Source: an uncultured Oleiphilus sp. (lineage in GTDB: Bacteria; Pseudomonadota; Gammaproteobacteria; Pseudomonadales; Oleiphilaceae). From it: 64,000 nt of DNA. Positions 9,827 to 22,671 of this stretch are shown here, piece by piece. A program made the translations under genes and the position numbers. Where the stretch lies: positions 110,826-174,825 of the forward strand of contig CAJWBE010000003.1 of the NCBI GenBank assembly GCA_913020045.1, read 5' to 3'. The notes under the pieces were generated by a model. That model saw nothing but the letters and a program-made list of their open reading frames with translations, ran no database searches and had not been told where the DNA came from. Position 1 is the first letter of the stretch, and each line of letters opens with the position of its first letter.

Positions 9827-10797
9827 TACTTCTTGCCTCCTTTTTTAGCGCTGGCATTTTCTAAGCTGGCGAGTACTTCGTTGCGCAGTTCTTCAGGCGC
9901 CAATGGGAAGCCAAGTTCTTTTCTGCTGTCAAAATACGTTTGGGCAACCGCGCGAGCTAGGCTGCGCACCCTCAGGATAAAGCGCTGGCGCTCTGTCACT
10001 GAAATAGCATGGCGAGCATCGAGCATGTTGAAAGTATGTGAAGCCTTCAGAACGAGTTCATACGCAGGTAATGCGAGTCCTAACTCGATGAGTCGTTCGC
10101 TTTCTGACTCATACGTATCGAAGTTCTTGAATAAGGCATCGGTATCGGCATGTTCAAAGTTATAGGTCGACATTTCGACTTCATTTTGATGAAACACGTC
10201 GCCATAGCTGACATCGCCGTCTGGGCCATGTGCCCATATTAGGTCGTAAACGCTGTCGACGCCTTGCAAGTACATCGCGATGCGCTCAAGGCCGTAAGTG
10301 ATTTCACCGGTGACCGGGAAGCATTCGAGCCCGCCGACCTGCTGGAAGTAGGTGAACTGTGTCACCTCCATACCATTTAGCCAAACCTCCCAGCCTAGCC
10401 CCCATGCGCCTAACGTTGGCGATTCCCAGTTATCTTCAACAAAGCGGACGTCGTGTACTTCGGTGTCGATTCCCATAGCCTTAAGCGATTCGAGATATAA
10501 CTCTTGAATATTAAGTGGCGAAGGTTTCATGACAACTTGAAACTGATAGTAATGCTGCAAGCGATTGGGGTTTTCACCATAACGTCCATCAGTGGGTCGT
10601 CGACTCGGTTGGACGTAGGCCGCGTTCCACGTTTCAGGGCCGATTGAACGCAAAAACGTTGCTGGGTGAAAAGTACCTGCTCCGACTTCCATATCAAGGG
10701 GCTGGAGAATGACGCAGCCTTTGCTGGCCCAGAAATTTTGTAGGGCCATTATGAGGCCCTGAAACGTTTTAACGTCAGGAATGCTTGCGTTCGACAC
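9826..10797 (-). CDS. glyQ: Glycine--tRNA ligase alpha subunit
   Basis: Catalytic alpha subunit of glycyl-tRNA synthetase, charging tRNA-Gly in the cytoplasm. Signature segments are present: [59 protein letters not shown] and [14 protein letters not shown]. The frame stays open to 10863. I chose the GTG at 10797 because it gives [16 protein letters not shown], matching the usual gammaproteobacterial N-terminus; an ATG at 10809 (four residues longer) is the main alternative. The C-terminal KKGGKK tail is lysine rich. Confidence 0.95.
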   Translation of the reverse strand: MSNASIPDVKTFQGLIMALQNFWASKGCVILQPLDMEVGAGTFHPATFLRSIGPETWNAAYVQPSRRPTDGRYGENPNRLQHYYQFQVVMKPSPLNIQELYLESLKAMGIDTEVHDVRFVEDNWESPTLGAWGLGWEVWLNGMEVTQFTYFQQVGGLECFPVTGEITYGLERIAMYLQGVDSVYDLIWAHGPDGDVSYGDVFHQNEVEMSTYNFEHADTDALFKNFDTYESESERLIELGLALPAYELVLKASHTFNMLDARHAISVTERQRFILRVRSLARAVAQTYFDSRKELGFPLAPEELRNEVLASLENASAKKGGKK

Positions 10798-10908
10798 GGT
10801 TCTACCCATCCAGAATTCAAAAAGTGAAGTCGGGAGCAGAAGTGCGTTAACACGTCTGCCCAAAAAAAGAGCGGCATTATACCCTAGTTTATGCCGCTTC
10901 GGTGGTGA

Positions 10909-11349
10909 CTATTGGTTGATGTACTTCAAAATTTCGACGACCTGCTCAGGGGTTTGAGTGACTGCCATCGCTGCGCCGTCTATTTCTTTGAGTGGATGGG
11001 TAATATCTGGCGCATGCATAACGATGATGGGCTTGCCCATGCCAATCGCAATACCTGCGTCAAACGCGGCATTCCATTGTTTGTATTTTTCGCCAAAACG
11101 GACCACAACAATATCGGCGCGTTTGATCATAGTGTTGGTGCGCAGGGCGTTTATCTTGGCACCTTTATGATCCTTCCAAAAGCTAGTGGGCTCGTCGCCA
11201 AGAATGCGCACGCCAACTTCATCACTGGATTCATGGTGAGTGATTGGGGTTAGGACTTCGACCTCTATTTTTGCTGCAGCAAGGCCGGCAGTGATTTGCT
11301 CGCGCCAGTCGGAGTGTATTTCCCCTGAAAGGTATATGGTGTATTTCAT
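10909..11349 (-). CDS. YtoQ family protein
   Basis: Small soluble protein of 146 aa resembling the YtoQ family, a nucleoside-2-deoxyribosyltransferase-like fold of unknown substrate. Features: YLSGEIHSDWREQI at the start, RTNTMIKRADIVVVRFGEKYKQWNAAFDAGIA in the middle and GKPIIVMHAPDITHPLKEID near the end. The open frame runs upstream into trkH, but the ATG at 11349 matches the family N-terminus (MKYTIYLSGEIH), so the longer form is rejected. It lies 29 bases after trkH. Function is not established. Confidence 0.82.
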   Translation of the reverse strand: MKYTIYLSGEIHSDWREQITAGLAAAKIEVEVLTPITHHESSDEVGVRILGDEPTSFWKDHKGAKINALRTNTMIKRADIVVVRFGEKYKQWNAAFDAGIAIGMGKPIIVMHAPDITHPLKEIDGAAMAVTQTPEQVVEILKYINQ

Positions 11350-11378
11350 GAATTGAGTTCGCTTTGTTAGTAATGGAG

Positions 11379-12827
11379 CTATGCGCGCCAGAAGGCGGGC
11401 GTAAACAGTATCAATAGTGTGAATATCTCTAAACGGCCCATCAGCATCGCAAAGCAAAGTACCCATTTTGCGGTGCTTGGAAGGTCACCATAATGCTGGG
11501 CGACATCGCCAAGGCCGGGACCCAAGTTATTAATGCACGCGCCGACTGCTGACCACGCCGTAACTTGGTCGAGTCCGGTTGCTAGTAGCAACAAAAGCAA
11601 TACGACGAACACAAATAAATAGACCGAGAAAAAACCCCAGACTGCTTCCAGCACGCGATCAGGGACCGGTTTGCTGCCGAGTTTGACGGGAATGATAGCG
11701 TTGGGGTGGATCAAGCGCTTGATTTCTCTTAGGCCCTGTTTATAAATCAGCAGTACACGAATGGCTTTCATTCCGCCACCGGTAGAGCCTGCGCAGCCGC
11801 CAACAAACGCAACGAGGAATAGCAGGAACGGCAGTACGAAGGGCCAAGCTGAAAAGTCGGCAGTCGAAAATCCGGTGGTGGTAGCGATGGAGACTACTTC
11901 AAAAAGACCCTTGGTAAAGGCTTCGGAGCCCTCGTATGTGTTGGTGAGCAAGAGGGTTGTGATCGTAATAACGGAGACAACTAACATTACTGAACCATAA
12001 AACCGAAACTCAGGGTCAGAAAAATATATGAGAGGGTTGAGTCTGCGCCACGCCGTAAAATGAAGTGCGAAGTTAATGCCCGACAAGAACATAAAGAATG
12101 TCGCAATGAGCTCGATAGAAGTGCTTTCAAAAAATCCGATGCTGGCGTCGTGCGTCGAGTAACCTCCGATAGCGATCGTAGAGAAACTGTGGGAAATAGC
12201 ATCAAAAGGTGTCATGCCAGCCGCCCAATACGCAAGCGCGCAGATCACGGTTAGGCCCAAGTAGATATACCATAGGGCTTTGGCTGTTTCGGTGATTCTT
12301 GGGGTGAGTTTGCTGTCTTTTACTGGGCCGGGCGCTTCAGCGCGATATAGCTGCATACCCCCGATACCGAGCATGGGCAGTATTGCGACGGCGAGAACGA
12401 TAATACCCATGCCGCCAAACCATTGAATCTGCTGTCGATACCAGAGGATTGATTTGGGTAGGTTATCGATCCCTGTAATAACTGTTGCGCCCGTCGTGGT
12501 GAGCCCGGAAAGTGCTTCAAAGTATGCGTCAACGAAACTCAATGAGGCGGTTTCAGAGAGGTAAAGCGGCACTGAACCGCTGAGGCTTAGGACTATCCAG
12601 AACAAAACGGTGACCACGAATCCGTCACGAACCCTGAGCTCCCTTTTTCGTCCTTTAAAAGGCAGCCAAACAAAGACGCCGGCACAGAAAGTGATCAGAA
12701 ATGCATTCATAAATGCGTTGAACTGTCCGTCGTCATACCAAATAGATACAAGTAGCGGCGGGAACATTGTAAAGCTGAACAGCATTAGCAAAATGCCAAG
12801 TATTCGGCCGATAGTTGAAATGTGCAT
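11379..12827 (-). CDS. trkH: Trk potassium uptake channel subunit TrkH
   Basis: Inner-membrane potassium channel subunit, 482 aa, full length. Its pore is built of four M1-P-M2 repeats; selectivity-filter-like segments are seen as SGLTTTGATVITG, STIAIGGYST, SIATTTGFSTAD and GACINNLGPGL. It moves potassium inward under control of the NAD/ATP-binding ring of TrkA, encoded 24 bases upstream in the same operon. Confidence 0.96.
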   Translation of the reverse strand: MHISTIGRILGILLMLFSFTMFPPLLVSIWYDDGQFNAFMNAFLITFCAGVFVWLPFKGRKRELRVRDGFVVTVLFWIVLSLSGSVPLYLSETASLSFVDAYFEALSGLTTTGATVITGIDNLPKSILWYRQQIQWFGGMGIIVLAVAILPMLGIGGMQLYRAEAPGPVKDSKLTPRITETAKALWYIYLGLTVICALAYWAAGMTPFDAISHSFSTIAIGGYSTHDASIGFFESTSIELIATFFMFLSGINFALHFTAWRRLNPLIYFSDPEFRFYGSVMLVVSVITITTLLLTNTYEGSEAFTKGLFEVVSIATTTGFSTADFSAWPFVLPFLLFLVAFVGGCAGSTGGGMKAIRVLLIYKQGLREIKRLIHPNAIIPVKLGSKPVPDRVLEAVWGFFSVYLFVFVVLLLLLLATGLDQVTAWSAVGACINNLGPGLGDVAQHYGDLPSTAKWVLCFAMLMGRLEIFTLLILFTPAFWRA

Positions 12828-12851
12828 GCGAGAAAAGAATCCTGGGGAAGA

Positions 12852-14225
12852 CTAAAAGAAGGTAAAACCAACTTGGAAGAGCTTTTCGACTTCGCGTATT
12901 TTGCGTTTGTCGACGAGGAACAAGATGACGTGGTCATCGGGTTCAATCTTTAGATGATCGTGTGCAATGAGCACTTCACTATCACGTACAATTGCACCAA
13001 TGGTCGCTCCCGAAGGTAGCGCAATTTCGTCTAGTCGTTTGCCTACAACCTTGGATGATTTTTCATCGCCATGAGCAATGGCCTCAATTGCTTCAGCCGC
13101 TCCGCGACGCAGTGCGTGAACGTTAACGACATCGCCGCGGCGAATATGGGTCAAAAGGCTGCCGATCGTTGCCTGCTGGGGTGATACAGCAATATCAATT
13201 TCGCCGCCTTGAATTAGGTCGACATAATCAGGGTTGCTGATTAGCGTAATCACTTTTCGAGCACCGATTCGTTTGGCGAGCATGGATGCCATAATGTTGG
13301 CTTCATCGTCGTTGGTCACGGCAATAAATACATCTGTCTCTTCGATATTTTCTTCGATGAGCATGTCTTTCCCTGCAGCATTTCCTTGCAGGACAATCGC
13401 TTTGTTTAGCGACTCAGACAGCTCGATGCAGCGATCGCGGTTGGCTTCGATAACTTTTACTTGATAACGTCGCTCGAGCTGCTCTGCTAGACGAAATCCT
13501 ATATTTCCACCGCCGGCAATGATGATGCGCTTGTAAGCGCTTTCTAAGGGTTGTAGTTCGCTCATGACGGCGCGAATATGGTCTGTTGCGGCAATAAAAA
13601 ACACTTCATCGTCCAGCTGAATAACCGTGTCGCCAGAGGGAATAATGGGTTTTCCTTGTCTAAAGATGGCAGCGACTCGCGTGTCGATATTCGGCATGTG
13701 CATGCGCAGGTAGGATAGTTCATGGCCGATCAAGGGGGCGCCTTTACTTGCGCGTATCGCCACCAAACGAGCCTTGCCGCTCGCAAAATCCAGCGCCTGC
13801 AATGCTCCAGGGTATTCGAGTAGGCGGGTAATGTGCTTGGTGACGACCTGCTCAGGACTAATCAACACGTCGATAGGAAAAGCTTTGTTATCAAACAATT
13901 CCTTGCGCTCGAGGTAGGGTGTAGCTCTTACTCGACTAATTTTAGTAGGGGTCTTGAATAGCGTATAAGCCACCTGACATGCTGCCATATTGACTTCGTC
14001 ACTATTGGCGACTGCAATGAGCATGTCGGCATCTTCGGCGCCCGCCATCTGCAAGATGCTGGGGTGGGAGCCATGGCCATGAATGGTGCGGATGTCTAAG
14101 TGATCTTGCAGTTCTCTTAGGCGCTTAGGATCAGAGTCGATGACAGTGATATCGTTGGCTTCATTGGCTAAGTTTTCCGCTAGTGTGCCGCCAACCTGAC
14201 CTGCACCGATGATGATAATTTTCAT
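12852..14225 (-). CDS. trkA: Trk potassium uptake regulatory subunit TrkA
   Basis: Cytoplasmic peripheral subunit that gates TrkH, 457 aa. Two RCK_N/RCK_C units are present: the first nucleotide-binding fold starts at [16 protein letters not shown] (residues 3-18) and the second at [17 protein letters not shown] near residue 234. Each is followed by a TrkA_C domain, as in E. coli TrkA. It lies directly downstream of rsmB with a 6-base gap, the widespread gammaproteobacterial order. Confidence 0.97.
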   Translation of the reverse strand: MKIIIIGAGQVGGTLAENLANEANDITVIDSDPKRLRELQDHLDIRTIHGHGSHPSILQMAGAEDADMLIAVANSDEVNMAACQVAYTLFKTPTKISRVRATPYLERKELFDNKAFPIDVLISPEQVVTKHITRLLEYPGALQALDFASGKARLVAIRASKGAPLIGHELSYLRMHMPNIDTRVAAIFRQGKPIIPSGDTVIQLDDEVFFIAATDHIRAVMSELQPLESAYKRIIIAGGGNIGFRLAEQLERRYQVKVIEANRDRCIELSESLNKAIVLQGNAAGKDMLIEENIEETDVFIAVTNDDEANIMASMLAKRIGARKVITLISNPDYVDLIQGGEIDIAVSPQQATIGSLLTHIRRGDVVNVHALRRGAAEAIEAIAHGDEKSSKVVGKRLDEIALPSGATIGAIVRDSEVLIAHDHLKIEPDDHVILFLVDKRKIREVEKLFQVGFTFF

Positions 14226-14231
14226 AGTTGG

Positions 14232-15530
14232 TTAATGTGTTTCCAGTTTGCTAAGGCAAGCATAAAAGAATCCGTCATGGCTATCATTGCGCGGGAATAG
14301 TTGGCGACCAAAACCAGTGTCTTGCCCCCATTCCGCATCAATCGTAACGAGCGAAGCACTGCGTTCTTGTTTTAAGAAACGCTCAATAATTCGACTGTTT
14401 TCTTGGGGGAAAATAGAACAGGTTGCATATACCAGTTTGCCACCGGTGGCGAGCGTTTGCCATAGCTGCCGCAGCATTTCTAATTGAAGCTCAGCTAATT
14501 GTTTGATGTCGCCTTCGCGGCGCAATAGCTTTATGTCAGGATGCCTTCGTATAACACCTGTTGCGCTGCACGGCGCATCGAGAAGTATTCTGTCAAAAGG
14601 GACGTTATCCCACCAAGTATCGACCTGTTCAGCATTGGCTATTTTAATAGTGGCCGATAATGATAGGCGCTCTAAGTTTTCAGAAATTCTTTCGGCTCGC
14701 TGTGCATCCGAGTCTAAGGCAGTCATTCGAAGGTTTGGTTGTGACTCCAGCATTGCACACGTTTTTCCGCCGGGTGCTGCGCAGGCATCCAGTACTGTCA
14801 TATTTGGCTGTAGGTCTAGCCATTCAATGCACAGTTGGGCCGCTTCGTCTTGCACGCTACAGGCACCGCTCATGAAGTCTGGCAGATCTGATACGGGGCA
14901 CGGTTTTTCGAGTCGTATGCCAAAACTGGCGAAGTCGCAGGGCTGGGCTGAAATGGCGTTTTGTTCCAGCTTGGCGAGATATTCATCTCTGCTGTTATAG
15001 TGTGGGTTGACCCGAAGCATCATGGGCGGCTTTTCGTTATTTGCTGAAAAAATAAGCGATGCCTGGTCGGGCCAGTTGTGCTGAATTTTAGCTTGTATCC
15101 ATTCCGGGTGACTTTGAGCGTGTGCGCCGGGGTCGTCACCGATATTTTCCTTGCTAAGTTTTCGTAAGATTGCGTTGATCATTCCTTTGATAGAACGAAG
15201 GCCTAACTCTTCTGCAGCGTTTACCGTTTCGTTGATCGCAGCATGGCTAGGTACACGCATAAATTGAAGCTGATATGCGCCAACCACTAATAACGGGTCG
15301 GCTAATTGATGCCGCTTTGATAGTGGGTGGTTCATCAAAGACTGGTATTGCTGCTTCAGCGCAAAGTACCAGCGGCAGCTACCAAATACGATTTCTTGAA
15401 CCAGTGCTTTGTCTCTTGGGGCGAGGTTGCAGGTTGCAGGCTCTAGACAGCTAGCAAGAGACTGCTGGTTGCTTAGCACCTGGTCGAGGACCTGAGAAGC
15501 GATTACGCGAAGGTTGCTGGATGTGCTCAT
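14232..15530 (-). CDS. rsmB: 16S rRNA (cytosine-967-C5)-methyltransferase RsmB
   Basis: SAM-dependent methyltransferase that modifies C967 of 16S rRNA, 432 aa. An N-terminal NusB-like RNA-binding domain (residues 1-140) precedes the Rossmann methyltransferase domain with VLDACAAPGGKT (about 245-256), LDAPCSATGVIRRHPD and the catalytic cysteine region YATCSIFPQENSRI. Its GTG/ATG region overlaps the end of fmt by 4 bases, fixing the start. Confidence 0.96.
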   Translation of the reverse strand: MSTSSNLRVIASQVLDQVLSNQQSLASCLEPATCNLAPRDKALVQEIVFGSCRWYFALKQQYQSLMNHPLSKRHQLADPLLVVGAYQLQFMRVPSHAAINETVNAAEELGLRSIKGMINAILRKLSKENIGDDPGAHAQSHPEWIQAKIQHNWPDQASLIFSANNEKPPMMLRVNPHYNSRDEYLAKLEQNAISAQPCDFASFGIRLEKPCPVSDLPDFMSGACSVQDEAAQLCIEWLDLQPNMTVLDACAAPGGKTCAMLESQPNLRMTALDSDAQRAERISENLERLSLSATIKIANAEQVDTWWDNVPFDRILLDAPCSATGVIRRHPDIKLLRREGDIKQLAELQLEMLRQLWQTLATGGKLVYATCSIFPQENSRIIERFLKQERSASLVTIDAEWGQDTGFGRQLFPRNDSHDGFFYACLSKLETH

Positions 15531-16474
15531 GAGTCGCTTTTCTCTATCACGCAGCCGATATCTAACAACGCTTTACCACCATTAATAAATTGCTCAACGC
15601 TAATACGTTTTCCGCCCGCTAACTGGAGGCTGGTAATATTGAGCGCGCGATTTGAGCAGGCGACCACTATGCCGCTTTTGTTTTTGCTAATAACGGTGCC
15701 GGCGGGTGCTTGTTTTGTCAGGTCGACAACATTCGCTTCGAATATTCTTACTCGTTGCTGTTCGGTTTCTAGATAGGCGACCGGCCAAGGATTAAAGGCT
15801 CGGACCATTCTTTCAATCTCTTCGGCGCTATTATTCCAGTCAATTAGCGCCTCTTGCTTGCTGAGTTTTTTTGCGTAGCTCGCTTGCTGGTTGTCTTGAG
15901 GCGTCAGCGTAATGGTGTTGCTGGATAACCTGCTTAAATAGTCGATGATGGCATTTCCACCGAGTATGGCGAGCCGGTCATGCAAACTTCCGCCGGTATC
16001 TTCTGGAGATATTTCGGTTTCGTTTGTTAGTATCATGGCGCCCGTGTCTAAGCCTTCATCCATCTGCATGATGGTGATGCCTGTCTTTTTATCTCCGGCT
16101 TGGATAGCGCGCTGAATGGGGGCTGCTCCGCGCCAGCGCGGAAGAAGAGACGCATGAATGTTGATGCAGCCTAACGATGGCGTTTCTAGCACTTCTTTAG
16201 GCAATATAATGCCATAGGCGGCGACAATCATTAGGTCTGCGTTAAGCTGTTTTAAGCCGTCTAGATCTTCCGCAGCTTTGAAATTCAGAGGCTGGTAAAC
16301 CGGAATGCCGTGCAATAGCGCTTCTTGTTTGACGTCGCTTGCGAGAAGCTTTTTACCGCGGCCCGCAGGGCGGTCAGGCTGGGTGTAAACAGCCACTACT
16401 TCATGGCCATGTTGCAGAATAGTTTTTAGGCTGATCGCTGCAAATTCGGGGGTGCCAGCAAATATGATTCTCAA
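15527..16474 (-). CDS. fmt: Methionyl-tRNA formyltransferase
   Basis: Transfers a formyl group from 10-formyl-tetrahydrofolate to initiator Met-tRNA, 315 aa. It starts MRIIFAGTPEFAAISL and contains the formyl-transfer motif NIHASLLPRWRGAAPIQRAI with the catalytic N/H pair near residue 108, then a C-terminal OB-like domain. It lies 39 bases after def, the enzyme that later removes the formyl group. Confidence 0.97.
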   Translation of the reverse strand: MRIIFAGTPEFAAISLKTILQHGHEVVAVYTQPDRPAGRGKKLLASDVKQEALLHGIPVYQPLNFKAAEDLDGLKQLNADLMIVAAYGIILPKEVLETPSLGCINIHASLLPRWRGAAPIQRAIQAGDKKTGITIMQMDEGLDTGAMILTNETEISPEDTGGSLHDRLAILGGNAIIDYLSRLSSNTITLTPQDNQQASYAKKLSKQEALIDWNNSAEEIERMVRAFNPWPVAYLETEQQRVRIFEANVVDLTKQAPAGTVISKNKSGIVVACSNRALNITSLQLAGGKRISVEQFINGGKALLDIGCVIEKSDS

Positions 16475-16513
16475 TACGGTATTCTCTGTCGGAATAATTG
16501 AAAAAACGCGCGA

Positions 16514-17020
16514 TTAAGCGCGTGCTCGATGTGATTTTTCAAGCTTCTTCTTTATGCGATTTCGTTTTAGCGTGCTGATGTAGTCAACAAACAGTTTTCC
16601 GTTAAGGTGATCCATTTCGTGCTGAATACAGACGGCTAGTAGCCCCCGAGCTTCAAGCTCGAAAGGGCTTCCGTCTCGATCAATGGCCTTAATTAGCACA
16701 TGCTCGATTCGCTCTATGTCCTCGTAGAAGCCTGGAACGGAGAGGCAGCCTTCTTGCATTTTTTCCGGATCGCCCTCTAAGACTGTTATTTCGGGATTAA
16801 TAAACACGAGCGGATCATTGTTCTCTTCAGAGATGTCGATCACGATCAGCTGGATGTGTTTGTCGACTTGTGTGGCTGCTAGTCCGATGCCTGGAGCGTC
16901 GTACATTGTTTCAAACATGTCGTCGATTAGGTGTGATAGATCTTGGTCGAAGGATTTTACCGGCTTCGCAATAGTGCGCAAACGCGAATCCGGATACTCC
17001 AGTATTTCTAATATAGCCAT
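16514..17020 (-). CDS. def: Peptide deformylase
   Basis: Metalloprotease that removes the N-formyl group from nascent proteins, 168 aa. All three family motifs are intact: GIGLAATQ (about 45-52), EGCLSVPG with the metal-binding cysteine, and QHEMDHLNG with two metal-binding histidines and the catalytic glutamate. First gene of the minus-strand def-fmt-rsmB-trkA-trkH run, divergent from the LysM gene. Confidence 0.97.
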   Translation of the reverse strand: MAILEILEYPDSRLRTIAKPVKSFDQDLSHLIDDMFETMYDAPGIGLAATQVDKHIQLIVIDISEENNDPLVFINPEITVLEGDPEKMQEGCLSVPGFYEDIERIEHVLIKAIDRDGSPFELEARGLLAVCIQHEMDHLNGKLFVDYISTLKRNRIKKKLEKSHRARA

Positions 17021-17246
17021 ATACTTAGCGTTGTTTCTTAAGGAAAGGTGGGTGAATTTGTGGTGCGTGTCACGATATCGCTGCTACTATTATCTTATAG
17101 AAATCGAATTTAGTACAAATTCTAAAGCTATCATCTATAGTTAATAGATAAATATAGGTTTGAAGTGTCATTAAGTCGTTTAGGTTTGCGTCTAAAGCTT
17201 CTAAGGCATTGTTTCAATTCAGAGATAATCAAAAGATAGGCAGCTC

Positions 17247-18278
17247 ATGTTTCGAAAGTTAATTGTTAAGTGTTCCATACTGCTTTTACTGGTGTCGCAA
17301 TCTTTGTTTGCTGCCCCGGAATTTACTAATGATCACCCTGATCGTTATACAGTAGTGAAAGGCGATACCCTGTGGGATATTTCGGCGAGATTTTTAATGT
17401 CTCCTTGGTTGTGGCCAGAAGTGTGGCATGCAAATCCTCAGATCGCTAACCCGCACCTTATTTACCCTGGTGATGTTATTGGTTTGATATACGTTGACGG
17501 GGAAAAGCGTGTAACGACTGTCAAAGCCGGACCAAATAATGGTGTGGTTAAGTTAAGTCCGTCTGTCCGAGCGACACCGATTTCAACGGCTATTCCAACG
17601 ATTCCTCTTGATGCGATAGGTAGTTTTCTTTCTGAAAACAGGATTGTGACAAAAGCAGAGCTAGATGAAGCGCCTTATGTTCTGACCGGTAAAGAGAATC
17701 ACTTGATTACTGCGGCAGGCGATACGGTTTTTGCTCGTGGTGAGGCGGTTGCTGGTGCAACAATGGGGATCTATCGTCAGGGTGTTCCTTACTTTGATCC
17801 TGAAACAGAAGAGTTTTTGGGTTTGGAAGCTCGCTCTATCGCTACCGCTGATGTTAAAGCTATTGATGGAGAGGTTATTTCTTTAGGTATCGTGCGTTCA
17901 TCTGAAGAGCTTCGACAGGCTGACCGATTGCTGCAAACGGAAGATCGAGTCATAAACTCAACGTTTACGCCCAGCAAGCCTGAAGGTGATATTCGCGGAA
18001 AAATGATTGCAGTAGATTCTGGCGTTGGCAACATTGGTCAGTATAACGTTGTGGTGATAAATCGAGGTACTCGTGAAGGAATCGAAGAGGGCAACGTTTT
18101 AGCCATTTATAAACTAGGCGGTGTTGTTCGAGACCCGATTACGCGAGAGAAAATTGAACTTCCCTCAGAGCGCGCTGGTCTGTTAATGGTATTCCGAGTG
18201 TTTGAGAAATTGAGCTACGGCTTGATTCTTAAAGCGACGCGACCATTGCATGTGATGGATGAGGTGAGAACTCCATAA
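17247..18278 (+). CDS. LysM domain-containing exported protein
   Basis: Exported protein of 343 aa. A signal peptide (residues 1-22, ending SLFAAPEF) is followed by one LysM domain (about 35-80: YTVVKGDTLWDISARFL ... NPHLIYPGDVI) that should bind peptidoglycan. The remaining 250 residues match the long C-terminal region of the conserved LysM protein found beside dprA in many gammaproteobacteria. Its exact role is not known to me; a cell-wall-associated function is inferred. An intrinsic terminator follows, so it is probably its own transcription unit. Confidence 0.88.
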   Translation: MFRKLIVKCSILLLLVSQSLFAAPEFTNDHPDRYTVVKGDTLWDISARFLMSPWLWPEVWHANPQIANPHLIYPGDVIGLIYVDGEKRVTTVKAGPNNGVVKLSPSVRATPISTAIPTIPLDAIGSFLSENRIVTKAELDEAPYVLTGKENHLITAAGDTVFARGEAVAGATMGIYRQGVPYFDPETEEFLGLEARSIATADVKAIDGEVISLGIVRSSEELRQADRLLQTEDRVINSTFTPSKPEGDIRGKMIAVDSGVGNIGQYNVVVINRGTREGIEEGNVLAIYKLGGVVRDPITREKIELPSERAGLLMVFRVFEKLSYGLILKATRPLHVMDEVRTP

Positions 18279-18310
18279 CAGCATTTTCTATGCAACCTCG
18301 TTAGATTAGA

Positions 18311-18335
18311 AAAGCAGCTTCGGCTGCTTTTTTTT
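18311..18335 (+). terminator. Intrinsic terminator after LysM gene
   Basis: AAAGCAGC (18311-18318), a TTCG tetraloop and GCTGCTTT (18323-18330) form a perfect 8-bp stem followed by an unbroken run of T to 18335. This is a textbook rho-independent terminator, separating the LysM gene from dprA. Confidence 0.92.
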
Positions 18336-18350
18336 GTTTTAAGATCAAGG

Positions 18351-19523
18351 ATGATCATTATGTCTATTTCTCCAGCGTGTCGGCGCGTCTTGCTTTTGTC
18401 CTCTATCAAAGGCCTAGGTGTAAAGCGTTTTTATGAACTTTTCAGCGTTGTAGGGTCAACTGAGGCTTTATTTGCTGGCAAGTTTGTAGACGAATTGCGA
18501 GCTAGTCTTAGCCCCGCTTTGTGGCGATCAATTGCTGCAGTCCTCAGTAAAGCGAATTGCCAGTGCGATGACTTTTACCTTTTAACGGTTGAAAGTTGGC
18601 TCACGGGTTGCGACTCGCGAAGAGTTATTTGTATTGAAGATTCCTCTTATCCTGAACTCTTAAAGCAGGTGTTCAATCCGCCCCCGGTGCTATATTTTCA
18701 AGGAGAGCTATCTGTACTAGCTAGGCCTTCGATCTCTATTGTAGGGAGTCGTAAGCCAAGCTTGCCTGGCTTGCGCCATGCGCAGACGTTTGCTGGAGCG
18801 TTGGCGGCTAAAGGTGTTTGCGTAACCAGCGGTTTGGCTTTGGGTATCGATGGCGCGGCACATCGCGCAGCATTGCAGGTAGGCGGTGTTACCTGTGCGG
18901 TGTTGGCGACAGGTTTGGATCGAGTCTATCCTCGGCAGCACGAGTCACTAGCGAAAGAAATCATGAACCAAGGTCTTTTAGTCTCTGAAATGAAACTCGG
19001 TACGCCGCCGCTGCCACATCACTTTCCCCGTCGAAATAGAATCGTTAGCGGGCTTTCTCACGGTGTATTAGTTGTAGAGGCTGGCGTTAAAAGTGGCTCC
19101 TTAATTTCTGCGCGTTTCGCTATTGAGCAAAATAGAGAGGTTTATGCGGTACCTAGCTCAATTGACAATCTGCACGCCAAAGGCTGCCATCATTTAATTA
19201 AGCAGGGCGCTCGCTTGGTTGAGTGTGTTGATGACATTCTTGAAGATGCTCAGCTCTCTTCAATGATCAAGTCCGAAATGTCGGGCTCTGCCGTTGCCCC
19301 AAGCGCTGAGTATGTAGATTTAGATGAAGAAGAAAGAGCGTTGCTGCAGGTGATGGGCTTTGAATGCGTGACGTTCGATTTTTTATCTGAACAGTTACCC
19401 GAAACGGTTGACTATTTGGTGCAACGTTTACTAATTTTGGAAGTCAAAGGCGTCATAGCGCAGGTGCCAGGTGGTTATCAAGCGCTGAAAACAGTAAACT
19501 TCGGCGATCATAAAATCGTCTGA
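18351..19523 (+). CDS. dprA: DNA-processing protein DprA
   Basis: Loads RecA onto incoming single-stranded DNA during natural transformation, 390 aa. An N-terminal helical region is followed by the Rossmann-like DprA core: SIVGSRKPSLPG (about 128-139), VTSGLALGIDGAAHRAAL and FPRRNRIVSGLSHGVLVVEA. The C-terminal 60 residues fit the DprA winged-helix domain. An alternative start is the ATG at 18360 (MSISPACRR). No other competence genes are in the window. Confidence 0.94.
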   Translation: MIIMSISPACRRVLLLSSIKGLGVKRFYELFSVVGSTEALFAGKFVDELRASLSPALWRSIAAVLSKANCQCDDFYLLTVESWLTGCDSRRVICIEDSSYPELLKQVFNPPPVLYFQGELSVLARPSISIVGSRKPSLPGLRHAQTFAGALAAKGVCVTSGLALGIDGAAHRAALQVGGVTCAVLATGLDRVYPRQHESLAKEIMNQGLLVSEMKLGTPPLPHHFPRRNRIVSGLSHGVLVVEAGVKSGSLISARFAIEQNREVYAVPSSIDNLHAKGCHHLIKQGARLVECVDDILEDAQLSSMIKSEMSGSAVAPSAEYVDLDEEERALLQVMGFECVTFDFLSEQLPETVDYLVQRLLILEVKGVIAQVPGGYQALKTVNFGDHKIV

Positions 19524-19540
19524 AGTAAGGGTCTATTACG

Positions 19541-21844
<2,304 letters not shown>

Positions 21845-21889
21845 CTATGCAAGGCTCTTTGTGAGCTGAGCACAATAATAGGTTTAAAC

Positions 21890-22663
21890 ATGGATATAGC
21901 GACCCTTGTTGGTCTGGTCTTTGGAATCATTACCATTGCTGGTGCGATTTTGGTTGAGTCGAGCCTGCTGGATTTTGTAAATATTCCTGGTTTGCTTATC
22001 GTGGTAGTTGGTACGTTTGCGGTGTCTTTGGTGAAATATCGACTGAGCAGTATCGCGAGCTCTTTTCGTTTAGCGTTTGGTACGGTATTTGTTGATAAGA
22101 CTGAGAGCCCTGTTGTCTTGATCGAGCAGGTGAGAGAGCTTAGTGGCATTGTACGAAAAGAAGGGATTCTTGGCTTGGAGCGGGCGGAAATTGAGGATGC
22201 ATTTCTAGAAAAGGGAATTGCGCTGTGTATTGACGGGCATCCGCCAGAGTTTATTGAAGAGGTTCTAATACAAGATCTAACGCAGTCAATGGAGCGTTAT
22301 GAGGTTGGTGAGAAAATATTTAAAGGTATTGCTGAGACCGCACCGGGCTTGGGGATGCTGGGTACTTTGGTTGGCTTAGTGCAAATGTTGAATAATATGT
22401 CTGACCCAAGCTCTGTCGGCCCTGCCATGGCGGTTGCACTACTTACGACGTTTTATGGCGCTTTTATTGCTCAAGTCATCGCCATTCCATTTGCAGAGAA
22501 GCTTAATTTGAAAGCGATGGATGAGCATCGGAATATGGCCCTAGTGATTACGAGTGTCCAGAACATACTCAAGGGACAGAATCCTAAAGTTATCTCAGAG
22601 GTTTTGGCGTCCTATCTTACGCCGAAAGATCGCGCTGCAACCGCAGCAGCAGAAGAAGAGTAA
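21890..22663 (+). CDS. pomA: MotA/PomA-like flagellar stator protein
   Basis: Inner-membrane stator subunit that couples ion flow to rotation, 257 aa. It opens MDIATLVGLVFGIITIAGAI and keeps the TM3/TM4 region ETAPGLGMLGTLVGLVQML followed by VGPAMAVALLTTFYGAFIAQ. The N-terminus and the SDPSSVGPAMAVALLTT stretch are closer to sodium-type PomA than to E. coli MotA. Paired with the MotB-like gene 8 bases downstream. No flagellar genes are nearby, so a TolQ/ExbB-like role is the alternative, but the partner's OmpA domain argues for a stator. Confidence 0.87.
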   Translation: MDIATLVGLVFGIITIAGAILVESSLLDFVNIPGLLIVVVGTFAVSLVKYRLSSIASSFRLAFGTVFVDKTESPVVLIEQVRELSGIVRKEGILGLERAEIEDAFLEKGIALCIDGHPPEFIEEVLIQDLTQSMERYEVGEKIFKGIAETAPGLGMLGTLVGLVQMLNNMSDPSSVGPAMAVALLTTFYGAFIAQVIAIPFAEKLNLKAMDEHRNMALVITSVQNILKGQNPKVISEVLASYLTPKDRAATAAAEEE

Positions 22664-22671
22664 GCGCCATT

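Noticed and set aside
10798..10863. Longer GlyQ start at 10863
   Set aside because: Gives 22 extra residues not found in the family; the GTG at 10797 matches the usual N-terminus.
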